Positions 24,810-34,124 of a stretch of DNA of 64,000 nt are shown here, one piece after another (the first letter of the stretch is position 1; every line of letters starts with the position of its first letter). Both the position numbers and the translations under genes were made by a program. Below the pieces are notes generated by a model. The model made no database searches. It worked only from the letters and a program-made list of their open reading frames with translations, and was not told the origin of the DNA. This DNA comes from Chloroflexota bacterium. GTDB taxonomy: Bacteria > Chloroflexota > JAHJIN01. The stretch lies in assembly GCA_018823415.1 (NCBI GenBank), contig JAHJIN010000484.1, positions 17,939 to 81,938 on the forward strand, in the 5' to 3' direction.

Positions 24810-25832
24810 TCAACTGGCCGAGGCCAGTCCCACACCGATGGCCGCTGCCAGCATGCCAATGACCACAAAGGGCTGGGTCTGGCGCAAATACCACGAGCGG
24901 CGTCCTTCCCAGAACAAAAAGGGCTGCAAGAGCACCTGGGGCACCAGCAGCAGGCCCACCAGGCCGGCGAACAGGGGCTGGCCCAGCGACACCAGCAGCG
25001 TGGCGGCCAGGAGTTGCATGCTATCCAGCGCCAGGATGGCTCGACCCAGCGCCCGCTCGCCTTCGTGCAGGCGCAGGCACCAGCGATAGACCTCGGCGTA
25101 CAGGAGCGCAGCGAGCAGGGCGGCCCACGGCACATAGCTCAGCAGCGTGTCCAACTCGCCGGGCTGGGGCCAGCGCCATTCGCCGGTGGCCGTGAGCCGG
25201 GCCGCCAGCGCGTTCCATTGATAGAGCACCGGCAGCAGCGCGCCCTGGGCCACCAGCCCCAGCAGCCAGGGCAGCAGCACGGCGTACAGGGCCGTCAACG
25301 TGGCGCGCTCGCCCGGCACCCCGCGACTGCCACCGATGGTGCGGAACAGCCATTGCAGCATGGCCAGCGCCAGCGCCAGCGCCGTGAGGCCCAGGGCCAG
25401 CGGTCCCAGGATGGCGGCGACGCACAGGGCCAGGGCATAGACCACCACCACGCTGAGGATCGACGAGCCGAGCCAGGGCCACAGCACGGTGATGAGCCAG
25501 TCCAGCGCCCGGTCCAGCCAGCGTATCAGGCGCTCGCCGGGCGAGCCGGGCGTCGTGTAGGGCAAGAGCGGCAACCGGAACCCCTTGTCCCCGCGCGACG
25601 CGCCCCGGATCACAAACCAGTTGCGGTTGACGATGAGGGTCCACAGCCCGCCCCACAGCGGGTCGGCCAGCAGGAACGCCAGGACCACGGGCCAGTCCAG
25701 TTGCGGGCCGCTGCCGGCCCAGGCCCCGCCCAGGCACGCGAGCACCGGCCCCAGCCAGGTAAAGGGGGCAATGGGCCGCAGGCGCAGGTCGGTCCAGCGG
25801 GCCAGGCGTTCACGGGCGGCAAACGATTCCAA
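24810..25832 (-). CDS. Multi-pass membrane protein of unknown function
   Basis: A start at TTG 25832 is chosen because AAGGAG lies 9 bases before it and a TATAAT (25863-25868, minus strand) lies just upstream; the ORF extends to 26054 with an N-terminus of no visible sense. The 340-residue product has about nine hydrophobic helices; notable charged loops are RGASRGDKGFRLPLLPY and EVYRWCLRLHEGERALGRAI. No family is recognised. A charged first 25 residues then a helix pair (APFTWLGPVLACLGG) suggest the N-terminus is inside. The gene is 31 bases from the phosphoesterase gene. Confidence 0.6.
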   Translation of the reverse strand: MESFAARERLARWTDLRLRPIAPFTWLGPVLACLGGAWAGSGPQLDWPVVLAFLLADPLWGGLWTLIVNRNWFVIRGASRGDKGFRLPLLPYTTPGSPGERLIRWLDRALDWLITVLWPWLGSSILSVVVVYALALCVAAILGPLALGLTALALALAMLQWLFRTIGGSRGVPGERATLTALYAVLLPWLLGLVAQGALLPVLYQWNALAARLTATGEWRWPQPGELDTLLSYVPWAALLAALLYAEVYRWCLRLHEGERALGRAILALDSMQLLAATLLVSLGQPLFAGLVGLLLVPQVLLQPFLFWEGRRSWYLRQTQPFVVIGMLAAAIGVGLASAS

Positions 25833-25862
25833 CGGCGATAGCTCCTTCTCGCTACAGGTTTT

Positions 25863-25868
25863 ATTATA
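25863..25868 (-). promoter_or_regulatory. -10 box of the membrane-protein gene
   Basis: TATAAT on the minus strand, preceded by TATGG, 31 bases before the TTG start at 25832. No good -35 is seen. Confidence 0.45.
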
Positions 25869-25954
25869 CCATATCCCCGCAAGATAGAAAGGGTGTGCCG
25901 GGCTCAGGATCAGAACTGCCCGGGCGATGCCTGCCCGTCGTCCATCAATTTGTC

Positions 25955-25983
25955 TTGACCCTGTGGGGGCCGTATAGTATAAT
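25955..25983 (+). promoter_or_regulatory. Strong promoter of the STAND NTPase gene
   Basis: TTGACC (25955-25960), 17-base spacer, TATAAT (25978-25983). The ~145-base leader that follows carries two hairpins (25997-26029 and 26063-26115). Confidence 0.7.
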
Positions 25984-25996
25984 GACCTGTGGGCAA

Positions 25997-26029
25997 ACCT
26001 TTCCACAAGCTCCAAGCTTGCGGAAAGGT
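25997..26029. repeat. Leader hairpin related to the REP-like family
   Basis: ACCTTTCCACAAGCT (25997-26011) pairs with AGCTTGCGGAAAGGT (26015-26029), one mismatch, loop CCA. It resembles the CTTCCCGAAAGC hairpins downstream. Confidence 0.5.
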
Positions 26030-26062
26030 AGGAGATGCAATCATCGGGCAACATTCAGTCGC

Positions 26063-26115
26063 ACCTTCCCGAAAGCGGCCCTTTGCTCCGCTCAGGGCAT
26101 GGCTTTCGGGAAGGT
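26063..26115. repeat. REP-like hairpin, copy B (5' of STAND gene)
   Basis: ACCTTCCCGAAAGC (26063-26076) pairs perfectly with GCTTTCGGGAAGGT (26102-26115). The same arms appear at 28195-28244 and 28847-28879. Confidence 0.7.
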
Positions 26116-26136
26116 GGCGGGAGGAGAAGACACACG

Positions 26137-28223
26137 ATGGATGACCAGACCACCCTGGATGCCAGCCGCCACGACCGGCACGACGAGCATATCCAGGCCG
26201 GGGGCGATGTGGCCTATGCCCCCTACGGTACCGTTCACATCACGACGGGTCCGGCTGCTGGGGGCACCCCGGCTCCACCCTGCCGTTCCACCCTCCCGCA
26301 CCAGCCCTTTTTCTTTGGCCGCGACAAGGAGCTGGATACCATCGCCGAGGCCATCGTGCCAGAGGCCCGCACCTGGGGCGCGCTCATCGACGGCCCCGGC
26401 GGCATTGGCAAGACGGCCCTGGCCGTGCGCGCCGGGCACCTGGCCCCGGCCCACCAGTTCCCGCGCAAGGTCTTTCTCTCGGCCAAGGCCCGCGAGCTGA
26501 CCCCGGCCGGCGAGCGGCCGCTGGCTGATTTCATGCTGCCCAATTATATGGCGCTACTGAACGAGCTGGCCCGCGAGCTGGACCAGGAGGGCGTCCTCCG
26601 GCTCGACCCCAGCGAGCGCGCCGCCGCCGTGCGCCGCGCCCTGGCCGACACCCACGCGCTCCTCATCATCGACAACGTCGAATCGCTGGACGAGCCGGAG
26701 CGCGTCCGGCTCTACCAGTTCCTCAGCCGCCTGCCCCTCACCTGCAAGGCCATCGTCACCAGCCGCCGCCGCACCGACATTGACGCCCGCGTGGTCCGGC
26801 TGGACCGGCTGCTGCCGGCGGACGCCCTGGACCTCATCGCCGAGCTGGCCCAGACCAACCGCCACCTGGCCCGCGCTGACGAGCAGGCGCGCACCGAGCT
26901 GTACGAGCTGACCAACGGCAACCCCCTGCTCATCCGCTGGGTGGCCGGGCAACTGGGCCGGCCCGGCTCCCACTGCCGCACCATCCCCCAGGCGTGCGCG
27001 TACATGAAAAATGCCCCGCCGGGCAACGACCCGCTGGAATTTGTCTTTGGCGACCTGCTGGACACCTTTACCGAGAGCGAGAGCCAGGTCCTGGCCGCGC
27101 TGACGCATTTTACCCAGCCGGCCAAAGTAGAGTGGATCGCTGAGCTGGCCGAGCTGGCCCCGCCCGCCGCGCAGACCACCCTGGAAGACCTGGCCGACCG
27201 CGCCCTGCTGGTGAGCGACGAGGCAGCGGAAGCCTTCCTGCTGCCCCCGCTGTCCGCGACGTTCCTGCGCCGCCAGCGGCCCGAGGCCGTGGCCCAGGCC
27301 GGGAGCCGCCTGACCAGCAGCGCCCTGGCCCTGGTACTGGAGAACGGCTGGGACCACTATGAGCGGTTCCCGACGTTGGAGGCCGCCTGGCTCCAGGTGG
27401 CCGCGGCCCTGCCGCTGTTCCTGGCCGGCGACAATGCCCGCCTGCAGCGCCTATGCAATGCGCTCTACTATTTTCTTGAGTTCTCCGGACGGTGGGATGA
27501 GTGGCGGATCCTCTTCCAGCAGGCCGAGGAGAAAGCCATAGCCGCCGGAGATTCGTACAATGCGGGTTGGCGGCGTACCAGGCGGGAAGGGGGTACTATT
27601 TGCGCGGGCAAGCGGCGGAAGTGCTGGCCTGCGCCGACCGCTGCGCGGTCCATTGGGAGCGCGCCGGGGCGCGGGCGCGGGCATTTGCCATTCGACTGCG
27701 CGGCCTGGGCCACTGGCTGGGGAAAAACTACCCCGCCGCGATTACGGCGTACCAGGAGGCGCTGGCCCTGTGGCGCGCCATCGCGCCGGAGAGCGAGGAC
27801 GTAGCGATCGGACTGTACGACTTGGCTAGGGCGGAACAGGCGTCCGGCGGCCACGCCGCCGCTGAGCGCGATTATCGCGAGGCGCTGCGCATCGCGAACA
27901 AGGTCGACTACCGCGCGGGGGTGGCGGGGTTCACCGGCAACCTGGCCGCGCTGGCCCTGGACCGGGAGGACTGGCCCGCGGCCGAGGCCCTGGCGCGGGA
28001 GGCGCTGCCGCTGGCGGAGGCGGTGGGTAAGCAGGAGTCAATCGCTCATCAATGCCGGCGTCTCGCCCTGGCCCTGGCCCGGCAGGGGCGCGGGGCGGAG
28101 GGGCTGCCCTTTGCCCGCCGCGCCGTGGCGATATTCGCCCGGCTGCGCCACCCAGACCTGGAAAAGGCGCAGGCGGCCCTGCAGGCGTGTGAAGACCTTC
28201 CCGAAAGCTCAAGCGAACCGTAG
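26137..28223 (+). pseudogene. STAND (NB-ARC-like) NTPase with TPR repeats, frameshifted
   Basis: The ATG at 26137 follows GGGAGGAG. The first frame encodes a short N-terminus with HIQAGGDVAYAPYGTVHIT, a linker motif recalling those that join effector domains to STAND NTPases, then a P-loop GPGGIGKTALA (K92), LLIIDNVES as Walker B, and winged-helix and helical parts. Reading breaks near 27571-27574: SYNAGWR continues as [12 protein letters not shown] in the +2 frame if one G is added to CGGCG. The second frame carries TPRs ([27 protein letters not shown]) to the stop at 28223. The complete protein would be about 695 residues. STAND NTPases act in signalling and phage defence, but no effector domain is visible here. 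A real mutation or an assembly error is possible. Confidence 0.75.
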
Positions 28224-28244
28224 GTTCGCCGCTTTCGGGAGGGT
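28195..28244. repeat. REP-like hairpin, copy C (between STAND and RAYT genes)
   Basis: ACCTTCCCGAAAGC (28195-28208) pairs with GCTTTCGGGAGGGT (28231-28244), one G-T wobble, enclosing an inner hairpin CGAACC/GGTTCG. It includes the stop codon of the STAND gene and lies 26 bases before the RAYT start. Confidence 0.7.
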
Positions 28245-28270
28245 AAGAGGGAAGGTAGAAGGGATCTCTC

Positions 28271-28848
28271 ATGCCGTACCGCCAGCATGCTTTTGCCCCG
28301 GGCCACATCTACCACGTGTACAACCGGGGCGTCGACGGCATGCCTATCTTTGCCAGCCCAGACAACTATCTATCTGTTGCACAAGCTCAAACGGCTCCGG
28401 GATGAGCTGTCCATCGCGATCCTGGCATATTGCCTGATGCCCAACCACTATCACCTCGTCGTACGTCAGGACGGCGACGTGCCGGTCTCGACCCTGGTCC
28501 AGCGGGCTTTCCAGACCTACACTCAGGCGTTCAACAGGCAGCAGGTGCGCCGGGGGCCGCTGTTAGAGGGACGCTTTCGTCACGTCCATGTCGATCGGGA
28601 CGAATACGCCGTCCATCTCTGCGGATATCTACACCTGAACCCGGTGGCGGCCGGGCTGGTGGCCCACCCAACCGAGTGGCCGTATAGCAACTATCGGGAG
28701 TGGATCGAGGCCCGCCCGGGCACCCCCCGTGGATCGTGCGTTCGTCAGGCAATTCTTTCCCACGCCCGACGCCTATGCCTCCTTTGTGCAGGACCACATC
28801 GCGCCGGAACGGGCGCTTGCCCTGCAGCCGTATCTGCTCGACGCCTAG
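28271..28848 (+). pseudogene. REP-associated tyrosine (Y1/HUH) transposase, two frameshifts
   Basis: Start MPYRQHAFAPGHIYHVYNRG is the usual RAYT N-terminus. Frame 1 fails near 28355-28365 at a TATCTATC repeat and continues one frame over as LLHKLKRLRDELSIAI, then CLMPNHYHLVV (the HUH histidines), YLHLNPVAAGLV and WPYSNYREW, all classic. A second shift in a run of six C (28724-28729) leads to DRAFVRQFFPTPDAYASF and a TAG at 28846. Repaired, it is about 190 residues, the normal size. RAYTs nick single-stranded hairpins and are thought to spread REP elements. Here hairpins with the same arms flank it on both sides. It is probably inactive as written, unless the shifts are sequencing errors. Confidence 0.85.
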
Positions 28849-28879
28849 CTTCCCGAAAGCTCCTAGCTTTCGGGAAGCT
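28847..28879. repeat. REP-like hairpin, copy D (3' of RAYT gene)
   Basis: AGCTTCCCGAAAGCT (28847-28861) pairs perfectly with AGCTTTCGGGAAGCT (28865-28879), loop CCT. It starts within the RAYT stop codon. Confidence 0.75.
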
Positions 28880-28894
28880 GCGCTGGCACGCAAA

Positions 28895-28926
28895 AGGCCC
28901 TCGCGGGATCATTCCCACGAGGGCCT
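28895..28926 (-). terminator. Intrinsic terminator of the aconitase-ATP-citrate lyase operon
   Basis: AGGCCCTCG (28895-28903) and CGAGGGCCT (28918-28926) pair, with an inner CGGGA/TCCCA. On the minus strand the stem is followed by TTTTG, 22 bases past the aclA stop. Confidence 0.7.
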
Positions 28927-28947
28927 CGGTTGTGACGCTGAGAAAAG

Positions 28948-30777
28948 CTACAGGTACAAAATATCATCCCACGGATGGCGATACAGCCCCTGCTTGAGCC
29001 GCTTCTGGTCAAAGTAGTGGCCCATCATGCCAATGCTGCGCCCCAGCACAAAGATGCCGTTCAGGTAGCCCAGGTCCACGATGTCCTGGATCTCGGCCGC
29101 GTCATAGCCGCAGCTTCGCAGCATGTCCACAAAGCAGATGCCAATGCACCCGTCCACGTTCAGGATGAGGTTGTTGCGCTTGGCCGTGGTGATCTGCTCC
29201 ACCGCCAGGGCAAAGTCCAGCAGGTCCGTGGCGGAAAAGTTGGCGTGGGCAAAGTCCTTGAGCAGGGTCACGCGCATGTCGGGGTTCTGCACGCTCTTGA
29301 TGCGGTGGCCGATGCCCGGGATGAGCACGCCCTTGTCCTTCATCTCGTCCACGAACTGCTGGGGCATGAGGCCCCGGTCCAGGGCGTCCTTGAAGTAGCG
29401 GGCCGCATCGTCGATGGCGCCGCCAAAGCGCGGGCCGATGGTCAGCATACCGCTCACCACCGACGAGATGAGGTCCTTGCCGGCGCGCGCCGCCACGATG
29501 GCATTGTGCGCGCCGCTCACGGCCGGGCCGTGGTCTGCCGTGAGCATGATGCCCAGCTCGATAAAGCGCCGGGCAAACCCGGGCAACTCGCGCTTGAACC
29601 ACAGCAGCCCAATGACCCCGCCGATGCCCATCTCTTGCCCGATGACCTCGGTGATGGGTATCTTGTTGTAGGTCAACTCTTCGCCCCGGTCGTCCGAGAT
29701 GCTGCTGATAAAGTTGGCCGGCTTGCGGATCAGTCCTTGCTTCATGGCCGCCGCATAGTCCGTCGGCAGCTCGGGCACCGCCGGCTCCTCAAAGGCCACG
29801 ATCTGGCCCTCGGCCACCAGCTTGTCAAAGGTGGACTTGATCTTTTCGCCATAGTCGTCAAAGGACTCGGGGACGATGGCCCCGGCCTCACGCAGAGCCG
29901 CGTTCTTGGCATCGGCGGTTTCCTTGCCGGTGTCGGCCTTGGCCCCGGCGTGCCCAAACTGGACGCTGGTGGGGAACAGCTTGGCGCAGGTGCCGCTGAC
30001 CCAGACCACCAGGGGCTTGGTCAATCGCCCGCCCTTGAGCGCATCCACGATTTCGTACTCGTCCATACCGCCCAGCTCGCCCAGGCAGACCATCATCTTG
30101 ATCTTGGGGTTGGCCTCAAAGCGAAGCAGGTGGTCCAGGAGCGTGGAGCCGGGGTACGCGTCGCCGCCGATGGCGATGCCCTCATAGATGCCGTCCGAGT
30201 TCTGGGCCACGATGTTGAACGTCTCATTAGAGAGGCCGCCGCTCTTGCCCACATAGCCTACGCTGCCGGGCCGGTGGAGCTTGCTGGCGATGATGCTGTC
30301 TGGCGTGCCGCCGGTGTTGCCGATCTTGAACGTGCCGGCGCCCAGGCCGCCCACGGTGGCCGGGCCGATGATCACCTTGCCCAGCTCGCGGGACTTGGCA
30401 GCCAGGATGCGGGCCTGGCGCTCGGGCACGCCCTCGGCGATGACGCCCACGGTGCGGATGGTGGGCTCGGCCAGGGCCTCCATGGTGGTGGCGAACGCCG
30501 AGCGAAAGCTGGCGAAATTCACCACCACGTCGGCGGCCGGATGCGCGTGCGCAGCTTCCGCGACGGTGCGGTAGATGGGGATGAGGACTTCTTGCTTGCC
30601 AAAGAAGGCCCGGTGATAGCCCTCCTCGCCCGTGGGGTTGACGATAGCCGCCACCGAGGGCGTGTCGCGCTGACACAGATGGTCAAAGTCCAGCATTCGC
30701 TGGATCGCTGCCGTCTGCATCCCATAGACGATGGACGTGGTGTTGCGGTCAAACAGGTCGTAACTAGGTTTCGTCAT
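28948..30777 (-). CDS. aclA: ATP-citrate lyase, AclA-type subunit (SCS-alpha and citrate synthase-like)
   Basis: This 609-residue protein matches the large subunit of two-subunit ATP-citrate lyase. Residues 1-320 are succinyl-CoA synthetase alpha-like with the phosphohistidine loop QFGHAGAKADTG (H276); residues 350-609 are citrate synthase-like with LTADHGPAVSGAHN, GIGHRIKSVQNPD and SIGMMGHYFDQKR. Together with AclB it cleaves citrate and CoA, at ATP cost, to acetyl-CoA and oxaloacetate. It is last in an operon with aconitase, isocitrate dehydrogenase and aclB, 12 bases after aclB, and its ATG follows GGAGTGAGATACG. ATP-citrate lyase is the marker of one form of the reductive TCA cycle; in this lineage it is unusual as far as I know. 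Confidence 0.93.
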   Translation of the reverse strand: MTKPSYDLFDRNTTSIVYGMQTAAIQRMLDFDHLCQRDTPSVAAIVNPTGEEGYHRAFFGKQEVLIPIYRTVAEAAHAHPAADVVVNFASFRSAFATTMEALAEPTIRTVGVIAEGVPERQARILAAKSRELGKVIIGPATVGGLGAGTFKIGNTGGTPDSIIASKLHRPGSVGYVGKSGGLSNETFNIVAQNSDGIYEGIAIGGDAYPGSTLLDHLLRFEANPKIKMMVCLGELGGMDEYEIVDALKGGRLTKPLVVWVSGTCAKLFPTSVQFGHAGAKADTGKETADAKNAALREAGAIVPESFDDYGEKIKSTFDKLVAEGQIVAFEEPAVPELPTDYAAAMKQGLIRKPANFISSISDDRGEELTYNKIPITEVIGQEMGIGGVIGLLWFKRELPGFARRFIELGIMLTADHGPAVSGAHNAIVAARAGKDLISSVVSGMLTIGPRFGGAIDDAARYFKDALDRGLMPQQFVDEMKDKGVLIPGIGHRIKSVQNPDMRVTLLKDFAHANFSATDLLDFALAVEQITTAKRNNLILNVDGCIGICFVDMLRSCGYDAAEIQDIVDLGYLNGIFVLGRSIGMMGHYFDQKRLKQGLYRHPWDDILYL

Positions 30778-30789
30778 CGTATCTCACTC

Positions 30790-32055
30790 CTATTCCGCCA
30801 ACGCCATGGACACGATGCGCGTCATGTGCGTTTCCGGGCCATAAACCTCGATGGGGATGTCCAGCTCTTTGCCCAACCGACGCATCATCGCTAGGCCCTC
30901 CTGGTAGTTGGGGCCGCCGCGCCGCACATAGATCTTGACGTGGTTCTGCTGGAGCTTGAGCTTGTACTCTCGCAACGCCTGGACGATGCCGGTAAAAGTC
31001 TTGGCCACGTCGGTAAAGTTGGCGATGCCGCCGCCGATGAGCAGGAATTTGGGCCGGCCCTGCGGGTCCGGCTCCCGGGTCATCAGGTCCAGGATGGTCC
31101 GGGCGTACTCGCGGGTCTCGTCGGTGTTGGGGTTGCCGGAGTATTCGCCGTAGCAACCCAGCTCCTTGGCAAAGCCCAGGTCGGCCACTGTGTCGGCATA
31201 GATCACGCTGGCTCCGCCGCCGGCTACCATGGGCCACACCCGGCCCTGGGGGTTCAGGATCGTCAGTTTCAGGCTGGCGCCGGTCTTTTCGTCCAGCGAG
31301 TGGATGTATTCCTCCGCCGGCGTCATGTGCGTGCCAAAGGCCGGCGGGAACGGCAGTTCGCCCCACTTGCGCCCGGCCTCAAAGGCGGCCGTGTCGTCTA
31401 CCCGGGCCACAAAGTCCAGCGGCACGATCTCGTCGCCCACCAGGGCAAAGGGGTTGATCTCCAGGTACACAAAGCCCAGGTCCACAAAGAACTTGTACAG
31501 GGCTACGATGAACCGGGCCACTTGGTCCTTCCCCGGAAAGTCCGGCAGTTGCCCGGCCACGTCGATGTCGTCGATTTTGGCCAGGATGGGCACCTGGATC
31601 TGCACCACCGAGTCCCAGTTCTCCTCGATGTTGATGCCGCCCTGGAGCGAGAAATAGATCGTGTCGCCATCGCGCTCGGTGCGGATGGCCACAAACAATT
31701 CGTCCTTCTGGTCGTGGGGTACGAACGGCTCGATGAGGAACGTCGTCAGCTTGTCGGTGGTCCGGCCCACGGTAGTGGTCACGTCCATGCGCTCTCGGAC
31801 CCAGTCCTGCACATCGACGAGTTCCAGGTTCAGACCCAGCAGGCCGTGCTTGCCCCGCTTGCCAAAGAGTTGGTCCGGTTTGACCACCAGGCGCTCGGTT
31901 TCCAGCCAGGGATGGTCCACCACCAACTGCTTCCAGTTGGTGTCTTCTGTCATCAACGCCACCTGACCCGAGTACGCAAAGCCGGTCAAATAGTCCGGCA
32001 GGTACTGCGCCAGGAGTCGCTTGGCGTCGTATTCGCGAATCGCGCGTTTTGCCAT
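30790..32055 (-). CDS. aclB: ATP-citrate lyase, AclB-type subunit (ATP-grasp)
   Basis: The 421-residue protein is the small, ATP-grasp subunit. Key parts are KRLLAQYLPDY at the start, LVVKPDQLFGKRGKHGLLGLN (cut here to its VVKPDQLFGKRG core), FLIEPFVPH, and the Mg/phosphate-binding YLEINPFAL; GGGASVIYADTVADLG and GNPNTDETREYA follow as in the family. It binds ATP and forms the ligase-type half of the enzyme with AclA. Size agrees with green sulphur bacterial AclB (about 400). The ATG is preceded by AGAGGAAAGAC. The gap to isocitrate dehydrogenase (60 bases) holds a GC hairpin. Confidence 0.93.
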   Translation of the reverse strand: MAKRAIREYDAKRLLAQYLPDYLTGFAYSGQVALMTEDTNWKQLVVDHPWLETERLVVKPDQLFGKRGKHGLLGLNLELVDVQDWVRERMDVTTTVGRTTDKLTTFLIEPFVPHDQKDELFVAIRTERDGDTIYFSLQGGINIEENWDSVVQIQVPILAKIDDIDVAGQLPDFPGKDQVARFIVALYKFFVDLGFVYLEINPFALVGDEIVPLDFVARVDDTAAFEAGRKWGELPFPPAFGTHMTPAEEYIHSLDEKTGASLKLTILNPQGRVWPMVAGGGASVIYADTVADLGFAKELGCYGEYSGNPNTDETREYARTILDLMTREPDPQGRPKFLLIGGGIANFTDVAKTFTGIVQALREYKLKLQQNHVKIYVRRGGPNYQEGLAMMRRLGKELDIPIEVYGPETHMTRIVSMALAE

Positions 32056-32081
32056 GTCTTTCCTCTCTTCTACCTCGCCCT

Positions 32082-32105
32082 CCCCCTCCCGCTCGGGAAC
32101 GGGGG
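32082..32105. repeat. GC-rich hairpin between icd and aclB
   Basis: CCCCCTCCCG (32082-32091) pairs with CGGG..GGGGG (32094-32105). It may be an mRNA stability element, a partial terminator or a repeat of the CCCCCGTTCCCGAGCGGGAGGGGG type. Confidence 0.4.
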
Positions 32106-32115
32106 TAGGAAAGGT

Positions 32116-33318
32116 CTATAACTTGGCCTCCAGTCGGGCCTTGACTGCGCCGATAAAACCTTCGGTCGATGCCTGGTCCGTCGGCCCCACGGCGACGCTG
32201 ACCAGGTCCTTGGTCATGGTGCCGTGCTCGATGGTCTCGATGACGGCGGCTTCCAGCTTTTTGGTGAAATCCACCACGTCCGGCGTGTCATCCAGCTCGC
32301 CGCGCCGGGCCAGCGCCCCGGTCCAGGCAAAGATGGTGGCCGTCGAGTTGGTGGAGGTGCGCTCGCCCTTGAGGTGCGCGTAATAGTGCTTTTGCACCGT
32401 GCCGTGGGCCGCCTCGAATTCCATCGGCCCGTCCGGGCTCACCAGTACCGACGTCATCAGGGCCAGGCTGCCAAAGCCGGAGGCCAGCATGTCGCTCATC
32501 ACGTCGCCGTCATAGTTCATACAGGCCCACAGAAACCCGCCCTCGTGCCGCATGACCCGGGCCACCGCGTCGTCGATGAGGGTATAAAAGTACACCACAC
32601 CGGCCGCGTCCAGCTCGGCTTTGTATGCGTCCACCTCTTCCTGGAACGTGTCGCGGAAAAAGGCGTGATAGGTCTTGGAGATGGTATCTTTGGCCCCAAA
32701 CCACAGGGGCACGCGCAGGCTGATGGCGTACATGATGCAGGCCCGGGCAAAGCTGCGGATGGACTTTTCGGTGTTGTGGATGCCCTGGAGCACGCCGGGG
32801 CCTTTGAAATCCTGGATGGTCAGGCGCGTGGGCTCGCCGCCGTCGGCCGGGGTAAAGACCAGTTCGCCTTTGCCGGGCCCTGGGACCAATATCTCCTGGT
32901 TCTTGTACACGTCGCCGTATGCGTGACGGCCGATGATGATGGGTTTCTTCCACGTGCGTACCGTGGGCGGGACGTTCTTGACCACGATGGGCTGCCGGAA
33001 CACGGTGCCGTCCAGGATGCCCCGGATGGTCCCGTTGGGGCTGGGCCATTGCTTCTTGAGGCCATACTCCTGCACGCGCGCCCCGTTGGGAGTGATGGTG
33101 GCGCATTTCACGCCCACGCCATACTGGGCGATAGCCTTGGCTGCCTCCACCGTGATCTGGTCGTCCGTATCGTCCCGGACCTTGACGTGCAGGTCATAGT
33201 AGATCGTCTCCACGTCCAGGTAGGGGAACAGCAATTCGTCCTTGACCAGTTGCCAGATGATGCGGGTCATCTCGTCCCCGTCGATCTCGACGAGGGGGTT
33301 CTTTACCTTGATTGCCAT
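32116..33318 (-). CDS. icd: NADP-type isocitrate dehydrogenase (eukaryote-like subfamily II)
   Basis: The ATG at 33318 follows AGGAGGAGAAAGAACGC; the open frame beyond it is the shadow of the CPBP gene. The 400-residue length and the start [20 protein letters not shown] are those of the eukaryote-like homodimeric isocitrate dehydrogenases. [27 protein letters not shown] and [18 protein letters not shown] carry the substrate and metal sites; HGTVQKHYY followed by [14 protein letters not shown] is the usual C-terminal half with the NADP-selective region. It interconverts isocitrate and 2-oxoglutarate, and in this operon could run in the carboxylating direction toward citrate. It lies between the CPBP remnant and aclB. 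Confidence 0.93.
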   Translation of the reverse strand: MAIKVKNPLVEIDGDEMTRIIWQLVKDELLFPYLDVETIYYDLHVKVRDDTDDQITVEAAKAIAQYGVGVKCATITPNGARVQEYGLKKQWPSPNGTIRGILDGTVFRQPIVVKNVPPTVRTWKKPIIIGRHAYGDVYKNQEILVPGPGKGELVFTPADGGEPTRLTIQDFKGPGVLQGIHNTEKSIRSFARACIMYAISLRVPLWFGAKDTISKTYHAFFRDTFQEEVDAYKAELDAAGVVYFYTLIDDAVARVMRHEGGFLWACMNYDGDVMSDMLASGFGSLALMTSVLVSPDGPMEFEAAHGTVQKHYYAHLKGERTSTNSTATIFAWTGALARRGELDDTPDVVDFTKKLEAAVIETIEHGTMTKDLVSVAVGPTDQASTEGFIGAVKARLEAKL

Positions 33319-33344
33319 GCGTTCTTTCTCCTCCTGATTTTTCG

Positions 33345-34107
33345 CTACAGCCCAAACAGGCTGTATAAACCAAACAACATCGCGAACCACATGATGGCGT
33401 GCGTCACCCAGGATGCCGCCGTGGTCCGGCCAAACTGCCGCGTCAGGCCCAGGATGAGCGCCGCCACCCCCAATTCGCCCAGGCGGGCCGCCCACTGCAT
33501 GGGCGTGGCCTGGTTCACGCCGGCCCAGTACAGGTCGCTGGGCAGGTGGCGCAGGGCAAAGCACAGGGCCGGGACCGCCAGCCCTACGGCTACGCCGTAA
33601 CGCCGGGTCAGCAGCGTCTGCATATAGCCCCGGAACATGGTCTCCTCGCCTAGCGTGGTGACCAGTAGCAGCCCAACAAGGGCTACCAGCAAGCCACAGA
33701 CCAGGGCCAGCAAACCGACCAACTCGCCCAGATTCGAGGCCGACACCCCGCCGACGGAATAGCCCCCGCCGCCCCACGGAAACGGTTCGCCGAACAGGAA
33801 CCGGTTCACGTGCATCCACAGGATGAGGGCCGAAGCCCAGCCCGCCCACGGCAACCGCTCGCCGCCAGGGTGGCTTGCGCCAACCCAGCGACTCACGGAT
33901 GGTCTCTGCGCCCAGCAGCCGGTCTGCCGGCCAACGCCACAGGACCAGCACCGGCACCGCCAGGTTCAGGGCCATCATCGCCGCCTCAAAGACGGCGACG
34001 AACGGTTGGCCCAACTCGTAGTAGCTGACCCGGCCGGTGAGCAGCGTCACCAGGGCGTGCGGCAGAAAATTGACCGCCAGATAGGCGATGACCATGCGGC
34101 GGAGCAT
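33345..34107 (-). pseudogene. CPBP intramembrane metalloprotease (CAAX/Abi), frameshifted
   Basis: The N-terminal part ([20 protein letters not shown]) reads from 34107 to about 33865 and then must shift one base: GWRKPPW continues as [16 protein letters not shown] if one base of TGGCGGCGAG is removed. The second frame ends at 33345. The core has the EExxxRG motif [19 protein letters not shown] and WVTHAIMWF, the three metal-binding motifs of CPBP proteases. The restored protein would be about 250 residues with six or seven helices. Its position between aconitase and isocitrate dehydrogenase is odd for a protease and suggests an insertion. The shift may be a real mutation or an assembly error. 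Confidence 0.75.
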
Positions 34108-34124
34108 CGGCGCCGCTCGCTTTC

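Noticed and set aside
28975..30894. A 639-codon plus-strand open frame opposite aclA
   Set aside because: It is antisense to a gene with strong family motifs, shows no domain, and is an expected effect of GC-rich codon use.
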